Shown here: one piece after another, positions 34,405-43,888 of the stretch
How the letters are laid out: every line of letters starts with the position of its first letter
How positions within the stretch are numbered: position 1 is the stretch's first letter
Source: Halobacillus amylolyticus
Lineage (GTDB): Bacteria > Bacillota > Bacilli > Bacillales > Halobacillaceae
NCBI RefSeq assembly: GCF_022921115.1
Contig: NZ_CP095076.1
Span: forward strand, 1-64,000
DNA length: 64,000 bases
Direction of reading: 5' to 3'
Translations under genes and position numbers: made by a program
Notes under the pieces: model-generated
Seen by the model: only the letters and a program-made list of their open reading frames with translations
The model's database searches: none
What the model was told of the DNA's origin: nothing

Positions 34405-36537
34405 TTATTCCTTTGTTTTAAGGAGCCTTAACCCATTCAAGGTGACTAAAAGTGTCGCTCCCATATCTGCCAGAATTGCAATCCATAAAGTTAACCATCC
34501 CGGAATGATTAGCAATAAGGCCACAGCCTTTACAATTAGTGAGAAACTAATGTTTTGTTTGATGATTTGCAGTGCCTTTCGGCTTAACTTGACGGTAAAC
34601 GGTAGTTTATCCAGGTCATCAGCCATAAGAGCAATATCTGCTGTCTCGAGAGCCGTATCGGTTCCAGCCCCTCCCATGGCAATACCTAAGTCGGCTGTAG
34701 CCAGTGCGGGCGCATCATTAACGCCATCACCAATCATGGCCACCTTATGCTGTTCCTTTAAGTCCTTAATCGCATTCAACTTATCTTCAGGAAGCAGCTC
34801 TGCTTTTACCTTGCTTATGCCAAGTTGTTTTCCAATCGCCTGAGCTGTGTTTTCGTTATCCCCGGTAAGCATGATGGTTTCTTTGATCCCGAGTTGATGC
34901 AGTTTCTGAATAATTTCCTGACTGCTTTCCCGAACCGGATCAGCTACAGCAATGAGTAAGAGAATATTCTCGTTAGTTCCAAGCCCCATTACGGTTTTAC
35001 CTTGTTTTTGTAACGTTTCAATTTGAGATGATACCTCGTTATTAAGTCCCGACAACAACAATTCATTAAAGAGTTTTGGACTGCCGACATAGTAAGTTGA
35101 GTCCTTGACTTTAGCTTGCACACCTTTCCCGGTCAAAGAGTGAAAATCATCGATCGGCCAAGACGTTATATCTAATTGCTCACTTTCAGCTCTTTGAACG
35201 ATAGCTGCGGCTAATGGGTGTTGTGAGCCCTTTTCAATGGCGGCCGCAATGCCCAATAGATTATTGTTTTCTTCTTCTAAATAAACGATATCGGTTACTT
35301 CCGGAATCCCTTTGGTCAACGTGCCCGTTTTGTCAAAGGCAATCGCAGATAGTGCACCGGCTTCTTCAAGATACACACCGCCTTTAATGAGCACACCATT
35401 TCGGGCAGAATTCCCAATCGCAGTGACGATTGATACGGGAGTTGAAATCACCAAGGCACAAGGACAACCGACAACTAAAACCGCAAGCCCGGTATAAATC
35501 CATTCGCTCCATTCCCCATTAAAGAGAAGAGGAGGGATAATGGCAATTAAAAAGGCAGCAATAATGACCGCGGGCGTATAATACTTGGCAAAACGATCGA
35601 CAAAGGCTTGAGAAGGCGCACGTTCAGCTTGGGCTTCTTCAACCATATGAATGATTTTAGCAATGGTCGTGTCTTCCACCCGTTTCGTGACACGGACTTC
35701 CAACAATCCTTCTTCGTTTAAGGTACCGGCAAAGACTTCATCATCCTTTGACTTGGATACCGGAATCGATTCCCCGGTGATGGCTGCCTGATTGATGGTT
35801 GAAGTTCCTTTGACAACCAAGCCATCCATGGCCAACTTTTGCCCGGGTTTGACGATCATAATGTCTTCAATTTGAATATCATCGACAGATACCGTCATTT
35901 CTTCACTCCCACGGCGAATGAGAGCTTCTTTTGGTGCGATGTCCATCAGTTCACGTATGGAGTTACGAGCTTTATCCATGGAGTAAGCCTCAAGTGCTTC
36001 ACTGATCGCGAACAACAAGACGACAATCGCACCTTCACTCCATTCCCCAATCACGGCGGCACCAATGATGGCTACGGTCATCAAAGTGTTCATATCAAAC
36101 CGGAAACGGACTAAATTACGAAGCCCTTTGACAAATAACCCAACTCCTCCGATTGCCATAGCAGAAGCATATAAGAGAACGGATACCACATTTTCTTCTT
36201 CCATATTAAGACTTAGCAACCATCCCACTAATACCAACACACCTGCTAAGGCAATTCTAATCATAGCTTTATTTTTCCAAAACGGAACCTTCTCGCTATC
36301 GACTTGTTCATTTTCATGATAAATTTTGTATCCCTCAAAGGCTCCTGCTTTTTCGACCTCTTCTAAGGAGGCCTCTCCGTAAACAGCGATTTTGGAAGCA
36401 CCAAAATTCACTTTGGCATCTTGTACGCCCGGCAAATCTTTGACATTCTGCTCAAACTGAGCAGCGCAATCTGCTCAGGTAAAACCCTGAACACGGAAAT
36501 TCGTTTTTGGTTCTGCCATTTGTAAACTGTCAGCCAT
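34405..36537 (-). CDS. cadA: CadA-type heavy metal-exporting P-type ATPase, in-frame TGA at 36477-36475
   Basis: A P1B-type ATPase (710 codons from ATG 36537) that exports Cd2+, Zn2+ or Pb2+. Visible: the transmembrane [11 protein letters not shown] metal site, phosphorylation motif DKTGTLTKG, the HPLAAAIV loop and [11 protein letters not shown]. The N-terminal metal-binding domain reads [19 protein letters not shown]: the first Cys of the usual C-x-x-C is a TGA codon. The rest (from TTG 36435, 676 codons) is open. Its ATG overlaps the cadC stop by eight bases, so translation is coupled. If the TGA is real, only an N-terminally trimmed pump could be made, unless there is readthrough. Metal-binding domains are often dispensable in these pumps. 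Confidence 0.85.
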
Positions 36538-36901
36538 TTGAAACCACTTCTTCCTGTTGATGCTCTAAAACGGTCGGAATTAGAGATCCAAGATGTTTAT
36601 TTTTTAACGAGTAAAAAACCAACTTCCCTTCTTTTCGGTAACCTGCAATACCTAGATTTCGCAGTAGACGAAGATGGTGAGAGGCCGTAGCCAGAGAAGA
36701 ACCTATAATGTTGGCAACGTCACACACACATAACTCTTCCTCTTGTGTCAGAGCAAAGGCAATTTTGATTCTCGTTGGGTCACCAAGAGCTTTAAATATC
36801 GTCACTGTGGATTCAAAATCTACTTCATCCAATTGGCTTTGCACTCGATTAACCTTTTTCTCATCAAAGCAAAATATTTCGCAGCGATCACTAGAACTCA
36901 T
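36530..36901 (-). CDS. cadC: ArsR/SmtB-family metal repressor CadC
   Basis: A 123-residue winged-helix repressor released by Cd, Pb or Zn. C7, C11, C58 and C60 (DRCEIFCFDE, ELCVCD) are at exactly the positions of the metal site in pI258 CadC; the recognition helix is SSLATASHHLRLLRNLGIAG. It heads the cadCA operon, overlaps cadA and has a palindromic operator right upstream. ATG 36901 lies behind a weak AAGGGGTGG. Confidence 0.93.
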   Translation of the reverse strand: MSSSDRCEIFCFDEKKVNRVQSQLDEVDFESTVTIFKALGDPTRIKIAFALTQEEELCVCDVANIIGSSLATASHHLRLLRNLGIAGYRKEGKLVFYSLKNKHLGSLIPTVLEHQQEEVVSNG

Positions 36902-36913
36902 TTTTCCACCCCT

Positions 36914-36935
36914 TAATCAAATAATCATTTGATTA
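36914..36935. promoter_or_regulatory. cadC operator
   Basis: TAATCAAAT-AATC-ATTTGATTA is a perfect 9-bp-arm palindrome overlapping the -10 region (TATTATAAT on the minus strand) 12 bases upstream of cadC. The -35 candidate is TTGATA at 36966-36961. It resembles the TCAAATA...TATTTGA operator of staphylococcal cad. Confidence 0.75.
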
Positions 36936-37020
36936 TTATAATATGCGATACAACACTTTTTATCAACTGCTTCAGCTTGTTAGTTTCACTTTGTTTCCGT
37001 TTAGGTTTTATGAAGAAATT

Positions 37021-37058
37021 AAAAACCTCCAGTTCCCAATTATTTAACTGAAGGTTTT
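37021..37058 (-). terminator. Terminator of the cation diffusion facilitator gene
   Basis: AAAAACCTCCAGTT (37021-37034) pairs with AACTGAAGGTTTT (37046-37058) with one mismatch; it overlaps the last codons of the gene and ends in T on the minus strand. Confidence 0.7.
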
Positions 37059-37897
37059 ATCTCAACAAATGTCATGAGGCTGTTATGTTGCTTTTGCATT
37101 AATTCTTTAATTTTTTCGCTTACATGAGACATTTCCTTTATGGTTGAATCTGATTGAAGAGTAACAGCAACTTCTATAATAACCTTATTTCCTGAGACTC
37201 TCGCTTTCACATCATTGACCTTCACTATTTCTTGAACATCTGATATCGATTCTTTGTATTGGCGTATCTTTTCTGGATCGATCCCATCAGTTAAAATTAA
37301 GGCAGTTTCTTTAAAGATTCCCCATGCTGCCCATAAGATGATTAAACCAATTATAGTACCAGTAACAGGATCAAGCCATGACATCCCAAACTGGGCTCCT
37401 GCAATACCAATCACTGTCCCAAAACTTACAATGGAATCGGACAAATTATCTTTTGCGATGGAACGTAACCCCTGACTGTTTTCATTTGAAGCAATTGTTT
37501 TATTCAAAAAATAGATCAAAATCATGAACAGCCCACTCCCGAGTCCAACCCATATTGCAAGAGGGTCTGGTTCAACGAAATCTTGATTTATAATTGTACG
37601 AACGGTATCAGTTAAAATTTGTATTCCTATTGCAGCAATAACAAAGGCAGCAACCAACGAGGCAATGTTTTCTGCTCTTAGATGGCCGTATGGGTGGTTC
37701 TCATCTTGGTCTTTTTTTGCAATCCTAAGTCCAATAATTAAGGCAACCGACGTAATAATATCTGTGAAATTATTAAAACCATCGGCCATTAATGCCACGG
37801 AATTAACCTGCCAAGCAACAATGATTTTTATGAGCGACACAAGTAAATAGGCAAAAGTACTAATCCACGCTCCATTTTTAGCACTTAATGACCCCAT
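37040..37897 (-). CDS. Cation diffusion facilitator family transporter
   Basis: A 285-residue CDF exporter with six hydrophobic helices and a C-terminal cytoplasmic ferredoxin-like domain (EIVKVNDVKARVSGNKVIIE). The transport site has N-x3-D in helix 2 (DGFNNFTDI) and D-x3-D in helix 5 (KDNLSDSIV), plus the HPYGHLRAE loop. Zinc CDFs carry His in one of these pairs, so manganese or a related divalent metal is more likely, as in the Bacillus MneP/MneS exporters. AGGGAGGTGATGAA precedes ATG 37897. It neighbours cadCA but has its own promoter region. Confidence 0.87.
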   Translation of the reverse strand: MGSLSAKNGAWISTFAYLLVSLIKIIVAWQVNSVALMADGFNNFTDIITSVALIIGLRIAKKDQDENHPYGHLRAENIASLVAAFVIAAIGIQILTDTVRTIINQDFVEPDPLAIWVGLGSGLFMILIYFLNKTIASNENSQGLRSIAKDNLSDSIVSFGTVIGIAGAQFGMSWLDPVTGTIIGLIILWAAWGIFKETALILTDGIDPEKIRQYKESISDVQEIVKVNDVKARVSGNKVIIEVAVTLQSDSTIKEMSHVSEKIKELMQKQHNSLMTFVEIKPSVK

Positions 37898-38007
37898 TTC
37901 ATCACCTCCCTTACCACATTATTTCCAATGTGCCATTTAATAAAACATTCATTTGATTGTATCTCTACTAAGATATAAAAAAACTATATAAGGACATTAT
38001 AGGAAGT

Positions 38008-38143
38008 GTTTGTAAAAGTACACCTTTACGAACAGTCTGTAAATATCTTAAATCTATGAAATTAAACGTTCGTAAAATACCAAAAATTGATTAAGAACGT
38101 CCGCTTGTTTCTATATACATTTACGAACGAAAAAGGGTATAAT
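38008..38143. promoter_or_regulatory. res-like recombination region and promoter of the serine recombinase
   Basis: Repeats of TTTACGAAC and its complement occur at 38008-38016 (GTTTGTAAA), 38025-38033, 38068-38076 and 38120-38128, arranged as inverted pairs of unequal spacing, as in resolvase res sites. TATAAT (38138-38143) is the likely -10 of the gene. Confidence 0.65.
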
Positions 38144-38183
38144 TAAAGAAGAAAGACCAAATGAAAGAGAGGTTATCCTTTAA

Positions 38184-38792
38184 ATGGAGAATCGGAAGTA
38201 TGGATACATACGAGTGAGCAGCAAAGATCAAAGTGAGGAACGTCAGGTCGCTGCAATGAAAGAGCAAGAGATCAATAAGCGTGATATATTTATGGATAAA
38301 GTAAGTGGTAAGGATTTTCAAAGGGAACAGTACCAGCTCTTAAAACGAATCCTTCGCCCGGGAGATGTGCTGTACATTCATTCCCTCGATCGCTTCGGTC
38401 GGAATAAAGAGGAGATTGTGCAGGAGTGGAATGCCATTACAAAGGAACTTCAGGCCGACATTGTAGTATTGGACATGCCATTACTCGATACCACCCAATA
38501 TAAGGACAGCATGGGGACCTTTATAGCCGATCTCGTTTTGCAAATCCTATCTTGGATGGCTCAAGAAGAAAGGGATCGCATTCGGAAACGGCAACGTGAG
38601 GGCATTGATGCCGCATTAAAACAAGGGAAAGAACTTGGAAGACCGAAAGCACAGATAACAGATACTTTTCGAGAAGCCTATATGGAATGGAAAGAAGGGA
38701 AAATTACAGCCACCCGAGCTATGCAGCAAGCTGAGGTTAAGAAAACGACCTTTTATAAGCTTGTTAAGCAAATGGAAGAGACTCAAACATAA
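38184..38792 (+). CDS. Small serine recombinase (resolvase family)
   Basis: A 202-residue resolvase/invertase. The catalytic Ser is in YGYIRVSSKDQSEERQ, followed by the active-site segment LDRFGRNKEEI; the E-helix is QILSWMAQEERDRIRKRQRE, and the C-terminal helix-turn-helix is KITATRAMQQAEVKKTTFYK. GAGAGGTTATCCTTTAA precedes ATG 38184. The res-like region just upstream makes a multimer-resolution role for the replicon plausible. No transposase accompanies it. Confidence 0.9.
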   Translation: MENRKYGYIRVSSKDQSEERQVAAMKEQEINKRDIFMDKVSGKDFQREQYQLLKRILRPGDVLYIHSLDRFGRNKEEIVQEWNAITKELQADIVVLDMPLLDTTQYKDSMGTFIADLVLQILSWMAQEERDRIRKRQREGIDAALKQGKELGRPKAQITDTFREAYMEWKEGKITATRAMQQAEVKKTTFYKLVKQMEETQT

Positions 38793-38807
38793 TCCACAAT
38801 ACCAGGA

Positions 38808-38835
38808 CGAACCTACATTATAGGTTCGTTCATTT
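38808..38835 (+). terminator. Terminator of the serine recombinase
   Basis: CGAACCTA (38808-38815) pairs with TAGGTTCG (38821-38828), then TTCATTTTT. Confidence 0.8.
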
Positions 38836-39048
38836 TTGATAGCATCCATCCAAGGAAGAAAAATCACTCTATTATAACTAGAGAGTCAGTACCAAGATCA
38901 AAAAACAGTTTGAGGTGTTGAATGAAATAAGGTGTGAAGGAAATGAAACATTTACTCAGAATTTAACAGATTTCAATAGAAGCATGGTTTTATTAAAAGG
39001 CTGCCAAACAGATAATCCAATAGGGAGTCGCCCCCAAGACAAAATAAA

Positions 39049-39074
39049 AAAGTGAACATTTAAATGCTCACTTT
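39049..39074 (-). terminator. Terminator of the HU gene
   Basis: AAAGTGAACATT pairs with AATGCTCACTTT (one mismatch); the minus strand continues TTTTATTTTG. Confidence 0.75.
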
Positions 39075-39082
39075 AAATTATC

Positions 39083-39355
39083 TTACTTTACTGCTTCTTT
39101 AAGGCTCTTTCCTGGCTTGAATCCAGGTACCTTACTTGCTGCTATTTCTATTTCCTCACCTGTTTGCGGGTTACGACCTTTACGTGCAGATCTTTCTTTT
39201 ACTTCAAAGTTACCAAAACCCATTAATTGAACACGATCTTCCCTTGAAAGTGCTTCTGTAATAGATTCCAAAATGGAATCAACGGCTTTACCTGCATTCT
39301 CCTTTGATAGCTCGGATTCCTCAGCAACTTTATTAACTAAATCTGTTTTATTCAT
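39083..39355 (-). CDS. hupA: HU-family DNA-binding protein
   Basis: A 90-residue nucleoid protein close to Bacillus HBsu: [20 protein letters not shown] at the start, the dimer core [20 protein letters not shown] and the DNA-binding arm [20 protein letters not shown]. Length and arm sequence are standard. Located among recombination genes, it may be a plasmid-borne paralogue that helps resolvase or partition complexes bend DNA. GGAGAGATAC precedes ATG 39355. Confidence 0.95.
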   Translation of the reverse strand: MNKTDLVNKVAEESELSKENAGKAVDSILESITEALSREDRVQLMGFGNFEVKERSARKGRNPQTGEEIEIAASKVPGFKPGKSLKEAVK

Positions 39356-39493
39356 TAAGTATCTCTCCTTCTTTGAAGCAACATACTATTATTTCTACCA
39401 TATATATCCTAAGCCATCAAGGAAAAGAAGGGTTTCCAATTACTTCTGACCCTTTGTATCTCCCGGATTGGGGTAACACCTGTTATAGGTTCG

Positions 39494-39620
39494 TTTTTGA
39501 TACTCGCCAACCTCAAAAAATGCAAAAATGAAAATCCCTTAAATTAAACCTCCCTCTAGTTTCAAAACCCGTATCAAAAATAAAGTATTAATATATACAC
39601 TAAATAACCTTTTTGATAAC
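39494..39620. promoter_or_regulatory. res-like region of the second serine recombinase
   Basis: Copies of TTTTTGATA(A)C lie at 39494-39503, 39571-39580 (inverted, GTATCAAAAA) and 39610-39620, within 36 bases to 160 bases of the gene start. Their spacing suggests resolvase subsites. A different half-site from the one at 38008 shows the two recombinases have separate targets. Confidence 0.6.
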
Positions 39621-39655
39621 ATATAAGTAGCGAATTTTAAAAGGAGTTACAAAAT

Positions 39656-40213
39656 ATGTTATTTGGGTATGCTCGGGTCAGTACTAAAGATCAAAATTTA
39701 CATATGCAGTTTGACGCTTTAAAGCAATATGGTGTGGAAGAGAAAAATATCTACTCGGAAAAAATTACGGGAACGAAAAAAGATCGTCCGGCATTCACGG
39801 ACATGATGAAGTATCTACGTGAAGGAGATACGGTGGTTGTGTATAAGCTCGATCGAATTGGCCGGAGCACAAAACACTTGGTAGATCTAATCAATGACTT
39901 CCAGGATAAAGGCATTAACTTTGTTTCTATTAATGAGAATATAGATACAACAACGTCGATGGGAAAATTGGTGTTCACGATTTTTAGTGGATTAGCGCAG
40001 TTTGAACGGGATATTATATCTGAACGAACAAAATCCGGATTGGTTGCTGCAAGAGCTCGAGGTAGGAAAGGGGGGCGACCAAAAAAAGACCAATCCAAAT
40101 TGGATATGGCCTTTCGCATGTATGATAGTAAAGAATATAGTATTCAGGAGATATTGGATGCTGCTAAGGTAAGCAGAGCTACATTTTATCGTTACCTTTC
40201 TAAGAGAGGATAA
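39656..40213 (+). CDS. Small serine recombinase (resolvase/Pin-like)
   Basis: A 185-residue recombinase: LFGYARVSTKDQNLHMQFDA with the catalytic Ser in RVST, YKLDRIGRSTKHLVDLI, the E-helix AQFERDIISERTKSGLVAAR and RGRKGGRPKK, then the helix-turn-helix YSIQEILDAAKVSRATFYRYL. It is a close relative of plasmid and Tn552/Tn917-type resolvases. AAAGGAGTTACAAAAT precedes ATG 39656. No transposase follows. Confidence 0.93.
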   Translation: MLFGYARVSTKDQNLHMQFDALKQYGVEEKNIYSEKITGTKKDRPAFTDMMKYLREGDTVVVYKLDRIGRSTKHLVDLINDFQDKGINFVSINENIDTTTSMGKLVFTIFSGLAQFERDIISERTKSGLVAARARGRKGGRPKKDQSKLDMAFRMYDSKEYSIQEILDAAKVSRATFYRYLSKRG

Positions 40214-40324
40214 ATTCACCTTAATTTTAATAGTTGTAATATAAAACTTACCTTTAAAACAGTTTCCCCTTAAATACAAATTAGGTAATTAATTTTAAAC
40301 CTGGATGAAACATAACAATCATTT

Positions 40325-40418
40325 TATGCGTAATTCTTTAAAATTACGCATAATTTGTTGACGGGTTATTTTATGAGTGTTAAGATCCAATTACATATTA
40401 GTAATTTTAAAGAATTAC
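40325..40418 (+). promoter_or_regulatory. Promoter of the type I RM operon flanked by two inverted copies of one operator
   Basis: TATGCGTAATT (40325-40335) and AATTACGCATA (40342-40352) form a perfect dyad around CTTTAA. A second copy of its core in opposite orientation, GTAATT-TTAAAG-AATTAC, lies at 40401-40418. Between them are TTGACG (40358-40363) and TAAGAT (40381-40386), 17 bases apart. The gene start is at 40439. Confidence 0.7.
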
Positions 40419-40438
40419 TTTGTATGGGAGGGTGGGAT

Positions 40439-41005
40439 ATGAAACTTGAGGACATCGTAACAGTTAAAGTAGGAAGCAATATTTCAAGAGGAAATAAGAA
40501 AAATAATCTGTCCTTAGATACTTATACATACGAGGATTTAATGAATGATTTAGATGGCTTATTCCTCGACTCGAAAACTAGTTTTTATGGTGCGAATTCA
40601 AGTGATAAAGATAGTCATTTGAGTAAAGCTGGAGAAGTCGTTTTCAGCTTTGTCAGTTCCAAAGCTGCGATAGTGAGTAATGAAAACGAAGAAAAAATTA
40701 TTAATCAAAACTTTGCTAAACTTATTATTGAACACAAACAATTGGATCATAGCTATCTCTGTTATGCATTGAATGAATCACACTCTATGAAGAAGCAAAT
40801 GGCGATTTCGATGCAAGGAAGCACTGTACGAAAATTAACGCCAGCCATTCTTAAATCTTTGGAGATGAAACTACCAAGCATGGAGAAGCAAAAAACTATT
40901 GGAAAAGCTTATTTATCTTTGAAGAAGCATCAAGCTTTGGCAAAGAAACAAGCAGATTTGGAAGAGCAATTTTATTTAGAATTATTGAAGCAATTAGACC
41001 AGTAA
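40439..41005 (+). CDS. Half-length type I specificity-like protein
   Basis: A 188-residue protein with one target-recognition-like domain and one C-terminal helical segment, MEKQKTIGKAYLSLKKHQAL, comparable to the conserved coil of HsdS. HsdS normally has two such units. ATG 40439 follows GGGAGGGTGGGAT; the longer frame from 40355 runs through the operator. It lies 22 bases before hsdM. It could pair as a dimer with HsdM, or regulate the operon; which one is not shown by the sequence. Confidence 0.75.
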   Translation: MKLEDIVTVKVGSNISRGNKKNNLSLDTYTYEDLMNDLDGLFLDSKTSFYGANSSDKDSHLSKAGEVVFSFVSSKAAIVSNENEEKIINQNFAKLIIEHKQLDHSYLCYALNESHSMKKQMAISMQGSTVRKLTPAILKSLEMKLPSMEKQKTIGKAYLSLKKHQALAKKQADLEEQFYLELLKQLDQ

Positions 41006-41027
41006 AAAGAAAAGTGAGGAACACAAT

Positions 41028-42620
41028 ATGTCTGAATTAAATTCAAAATTATTTAGTGCTGCAGATAGCCTGCGAAGTAAAATGGATGCATCGGAATACA
41101 AAAATTACTTACTAGGATTAATTTTCTACAAGTACTTATCGGATGAATTATTAGTGAAAGTTGTTGAAATTGCAGATGAATCAACAGAAGAATACAACAC
41201 ACAAGAAAAACAAACCCAATTATATCGGGATTTATTAGCTGATGAAGAAGTAAAAGATGACTTGACTGAAACATTAGTCGATACGTTAGGACATCATATG
41301 GAACCAGATTATTTATTTAATGTATTGGCTGAGAAAGCAAAACGTAATACGTTTCAATTGAATGATTTAAATAAAGCATTTATTGATTTGTCCACGAAAT
41401 ACGATCAATTTAGTGGATTATTTGATGATGTAGACTTGACTTCCAAAAAACTCGGCTCAGACGATCAACAACGAAACATTACCATTTCCGACGTCTTGAA
41501 GAAATTAAGTGAGATTGATGTCATGGGTCATGACGGTGATGTTATTGGGGATGCTTATGAATTCTTGATTGGTGAATTTGCTTCAGAGGCTGGAAAGAAA
41601 GCAGGCGAATTCTATACACCGAGTAAAGTATCGGACATGATGGCTCAGATAGTAGCAGTCAGTCAAGAGGATAGAAAATTGTTTAGTGTCTATGACCCAA
41701 CGATGGGATCAGGTTCTTTGATGCTTAATGTACGAAACTATATTAATCATCCAGAAAGTGTAAAGTATCACGGACAGGAACTAAATACAACAACGTATAA
41801 TCTAGCGAAGATGAACTTAATCTTGCATGGCATTCGAAAGGAAGATATGCGCCTACGTAATGGGGATACATTGAACAATGATTGGCCTACAGATGAACCT
41901 TATACTTTTGATTCCGTCTTGATGAATCCACCCTACTCAGCAAAATGGTCATCAGATAAAACGTTTTTAGATGATTCTCGTTTCAATCGTTACGGGAAGT
42001 TAGCACCAAAATCAAAAGCAGATTTTTCCTTTCTTTTACATGGGTTCTACCACTTGAAAGATTCAGGAACAATGGCAATCGTCTTACCACATGGTGTACT
42101 GTTCCGCGGGGCTGCAGAAGGTGTAATCCGCAAGAAATTACTGGAAGATGGAAGTATTGATGCGATCATAGGGATGCCAGCTAACTTGTTCTTCGGGACA
42201 TCCATTCCAACAACCGTTATCATTTTAAAGAAAAACCGCAAGCACCGTGATGTATTATTTATTGATACAAGTAAAGAATTTGAAAAAGGAAAAAACAAAA
42301 ACAAACTTACGAAAGAAAATATCGATATGATTGTCGAAACGTATAAAAACCGACAAGACGTGGAGAAATATGCTCACATAGCTTCTTTTGAGGAAATCAA
42401 AGAGAATGATTTTAATTTGAATATTCCTCGTTACGTTGATACGTTTGAAGAAAAAGAACCTGTGGATATGGCTGCGCTTGGTTCATCCATTCAAGACATT
42501 CGAAAAGAAAAGGCAGAGTTAGAATCAAGCCTATATGACACGATTTCTTCGCTACAATTTGATGAAAAAAATGCAGAATGGATTAAGGGTGCATTAGAGG
42601 TGTTTCATCGTGAAAAATAA
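41028..42620 (+). CDS. hsdM: Type I restriction-modification methyltransferase subunit
   Basis: A 530-residue N6-adenine methyltransferase subunit that protects host DNA. The N-terminal helical domain begins NSKLFSAADSLRSKMDASEY; the SAM-binding motif is VYDPTMGSGSLML and the catalytic motif NPPYSAKWSSDKT. AAGTGAGGAACACAAT precedes ATG 41028. The stop overlaps hsdS by 11 bases. Confidence 0.97.
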   Translation: MSELNSKLFSAADSLRSKMDASEYKNYLLGLIFYKYLSDELLVKVVEIADESTEEYNTQEKQTQLYRDLLADEEVKDDLTETLVDTLGHHMEPDYLFNVLAEKAKRNTFQLNDLNKAFIDLSTKYDQFSGLFDDVDLTSKKLGSDDQQRNITISDVLKKLSEIDVMGHDGDVIGDAYEFLIGEFASEAGKKAGEFYTPSKVSDMMAQIVAVSQEDRKLFSVYDPTMGSGSLMLNVRNYINHPESVKYHGQELNTTTYNLAKMNLILHGIRKEDMRLRNGDTLNNDWPTDEPYTFDSVLMNPPYSAKWSSDKTFLDDSRFNRYGKLAPKSKADFSFLLHGFYHLKDSGTMAIVLPHGVLFRGAAEGVIRKKLLEDGSIDAIIGMPANLFFGTSIPTTVIILKKNRKHRDVLFIDTSKEFEKGKNKNKLTKENIDMIVETYKNRQDVEKYAHIASFEEIKENDFNLNIPRYVDTFEEKEPVDMAALGSSIQDIRKEKAELESSLYDTISSLQFDEKNAEWIKGALEVFHREK

Positions 42621-43866
42621 GCAGACACCACAAATTCGGTTTCCAGGATTTACTGAAGATTGGGAGCAGTGTAATTTAGGAAATGTCTCAACTAAAATTG
42701 GAAGTGGTAAAACTCCTAAAGGTGGAGCTCAAAATTATAAATCTGAGGGAATTCCTTTGTTGCGCTCACAAAATATTTTGAATAATAAAGTGAATTTTAA
42801 TAATGTTGTTTATATTACACCTGAAATTGATGAAAATATGGCAAATAGTCGTGTTCAAAAAGGCGATGTATTGCTAAATATTACTGGTGCTTCAATTGGT
42901 AGAAGTGCAGTATATAAATTAAATCATAAGGCAAATGTAAATCAACATGTTTCAATAATCCGTCCAATTAGTGAAGTCAACCCACACTTTATACAATTAA
43001 ATATAACCTCTGAAAAAGGCCAAAAACAAATAGAACTAAACCAAGCTGGTGGAGGAAGGGAAGGTTTAAATTTCCAACAGATAGCAAAAATGAGTTTTTA
43101 CTTCCCATCATCGGAAGAACAAGACACGATTGGAAATTTTTTAAAACAGCTCGACGACAGAATCGCTATCCATGAGCGAGAACTAACCATCCTCAAACAA
43201 ACAAAACAGGGATTCTTGCAAAAAATGTTTCCAAAAGAAGGGGATTCCATGCCAGAGATTCGGTTCCCAGGATTTACAGGAGATTGGGAACAGCAAAAGT
43301 TGAATTCAATAGTGGACAGGTTAAAGTCATATTCTTTATCTCGTAATGTAGAGACTAGTGAATATACAGGATACAAGTATGTACACTATGGTGATATTCA
43401 CACAAAAGTTGCAGATGTAATAGATGAATCTAGCAATTTACCCAATATAAAGGCTGGAAACTACGAACTGCTAGAAAAAGGGGATTTAGTATTAGCAGAC
43501 GCTTCAGAAGATTATCAGGGGATAGCCGCACCTGCAGTAATCACGATAAATACACCGTATAAGTTAGTTTCTGGACTCCATACGATAGCATTGAGGCCTA
43601 AACAAGTAGATTCTTTGTTTCTATACTATTTGATACATTCGCAAACTTTTAGGAAGTATGGTTATAAGACAGGAACAGGAATGAAGGTATTTGGAATTAG
43701 CGTGAAAAATGTACTCGAATTTGAGGGTGTGTTTCCGTTAATAGAAGAGCAATCCAAAATCGGCAATTTCTTCAAAAATCTAGATGATATAATTGCCACT
43801 CACCAACACGAACTTGACACCTTAAAAGAAACCAAAAAAGCTTTCCTGCAAAAAATATTTATATAA
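42610..43866 (+). CDS. hsdS: Type I restriction-modification specificity subunit
   Basis: A 418-residue protein with two target-recognition domains. Each begins with the same block (IRFPGFTEDWEQCNL near residue 8, IRFPGFTGDWEQQKL near 217) and ends in a conserved coil (LKQTKQGFLQKMF, LKETKKAFLQKIF), giving the circular pseudo-dyad of HsdS. The two recognition domains are unlike each other, so the target is asymmetric and bipartite. GTG 42610 overlaps hsdM; GAGGTG lies just before it. Confidence 0.95.
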   Translation: MKNKQTPQIRFPGFTEDWEQCNLGNVSTKIGSGKTPKGGAQNYKSEGIPLLRSQNILNNKVNFNNVVYITPEIDENMANSRVQKGDVLLNITGASIGRSAVYKLNHKANVNQHVSIIRPISEVNPHFIQLNITSEKGQKQIELNQAGGGREGLNFQQIAKMSFYFPSSEEQDTIGNFLKQLDDRIAIHERELTILKQTKQGFLQKMFPKEGDSMPEIRFPGFTGDWEQQKLNSIVDRLKSYSLSRNVETSEYTGYKYVHYGDIHTKVADVIDESSNLPNIKAGNYELLEKGDLVLADASEDYQGIAAPAVITINTPYKLVSGLHTIALRPKQVDSLFLYYLIHSQTFRKYGYKTGTGMKVFGISVKNVLEFEGVFPLIEEQSKIGNFFKNLDDIIATHQHELDTLKETKKAFLQKIFI

Positions 43867-43888
43867 GTAATTGAAAGGAGGGAGAAAC

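Noticed and set aside
34405..34843. Plus-strand frames opposite cadA and other long genes
   Set aside because: They are antisense shadows of conserved coding sequence and lack translation signals.
36475..36477. Selenocysteine codon in cadA as a firm call
   Set aside because: No SECIS-like stem at the expected distance downstream and no selenocysteine genes in the window; reported only as an observation to check.
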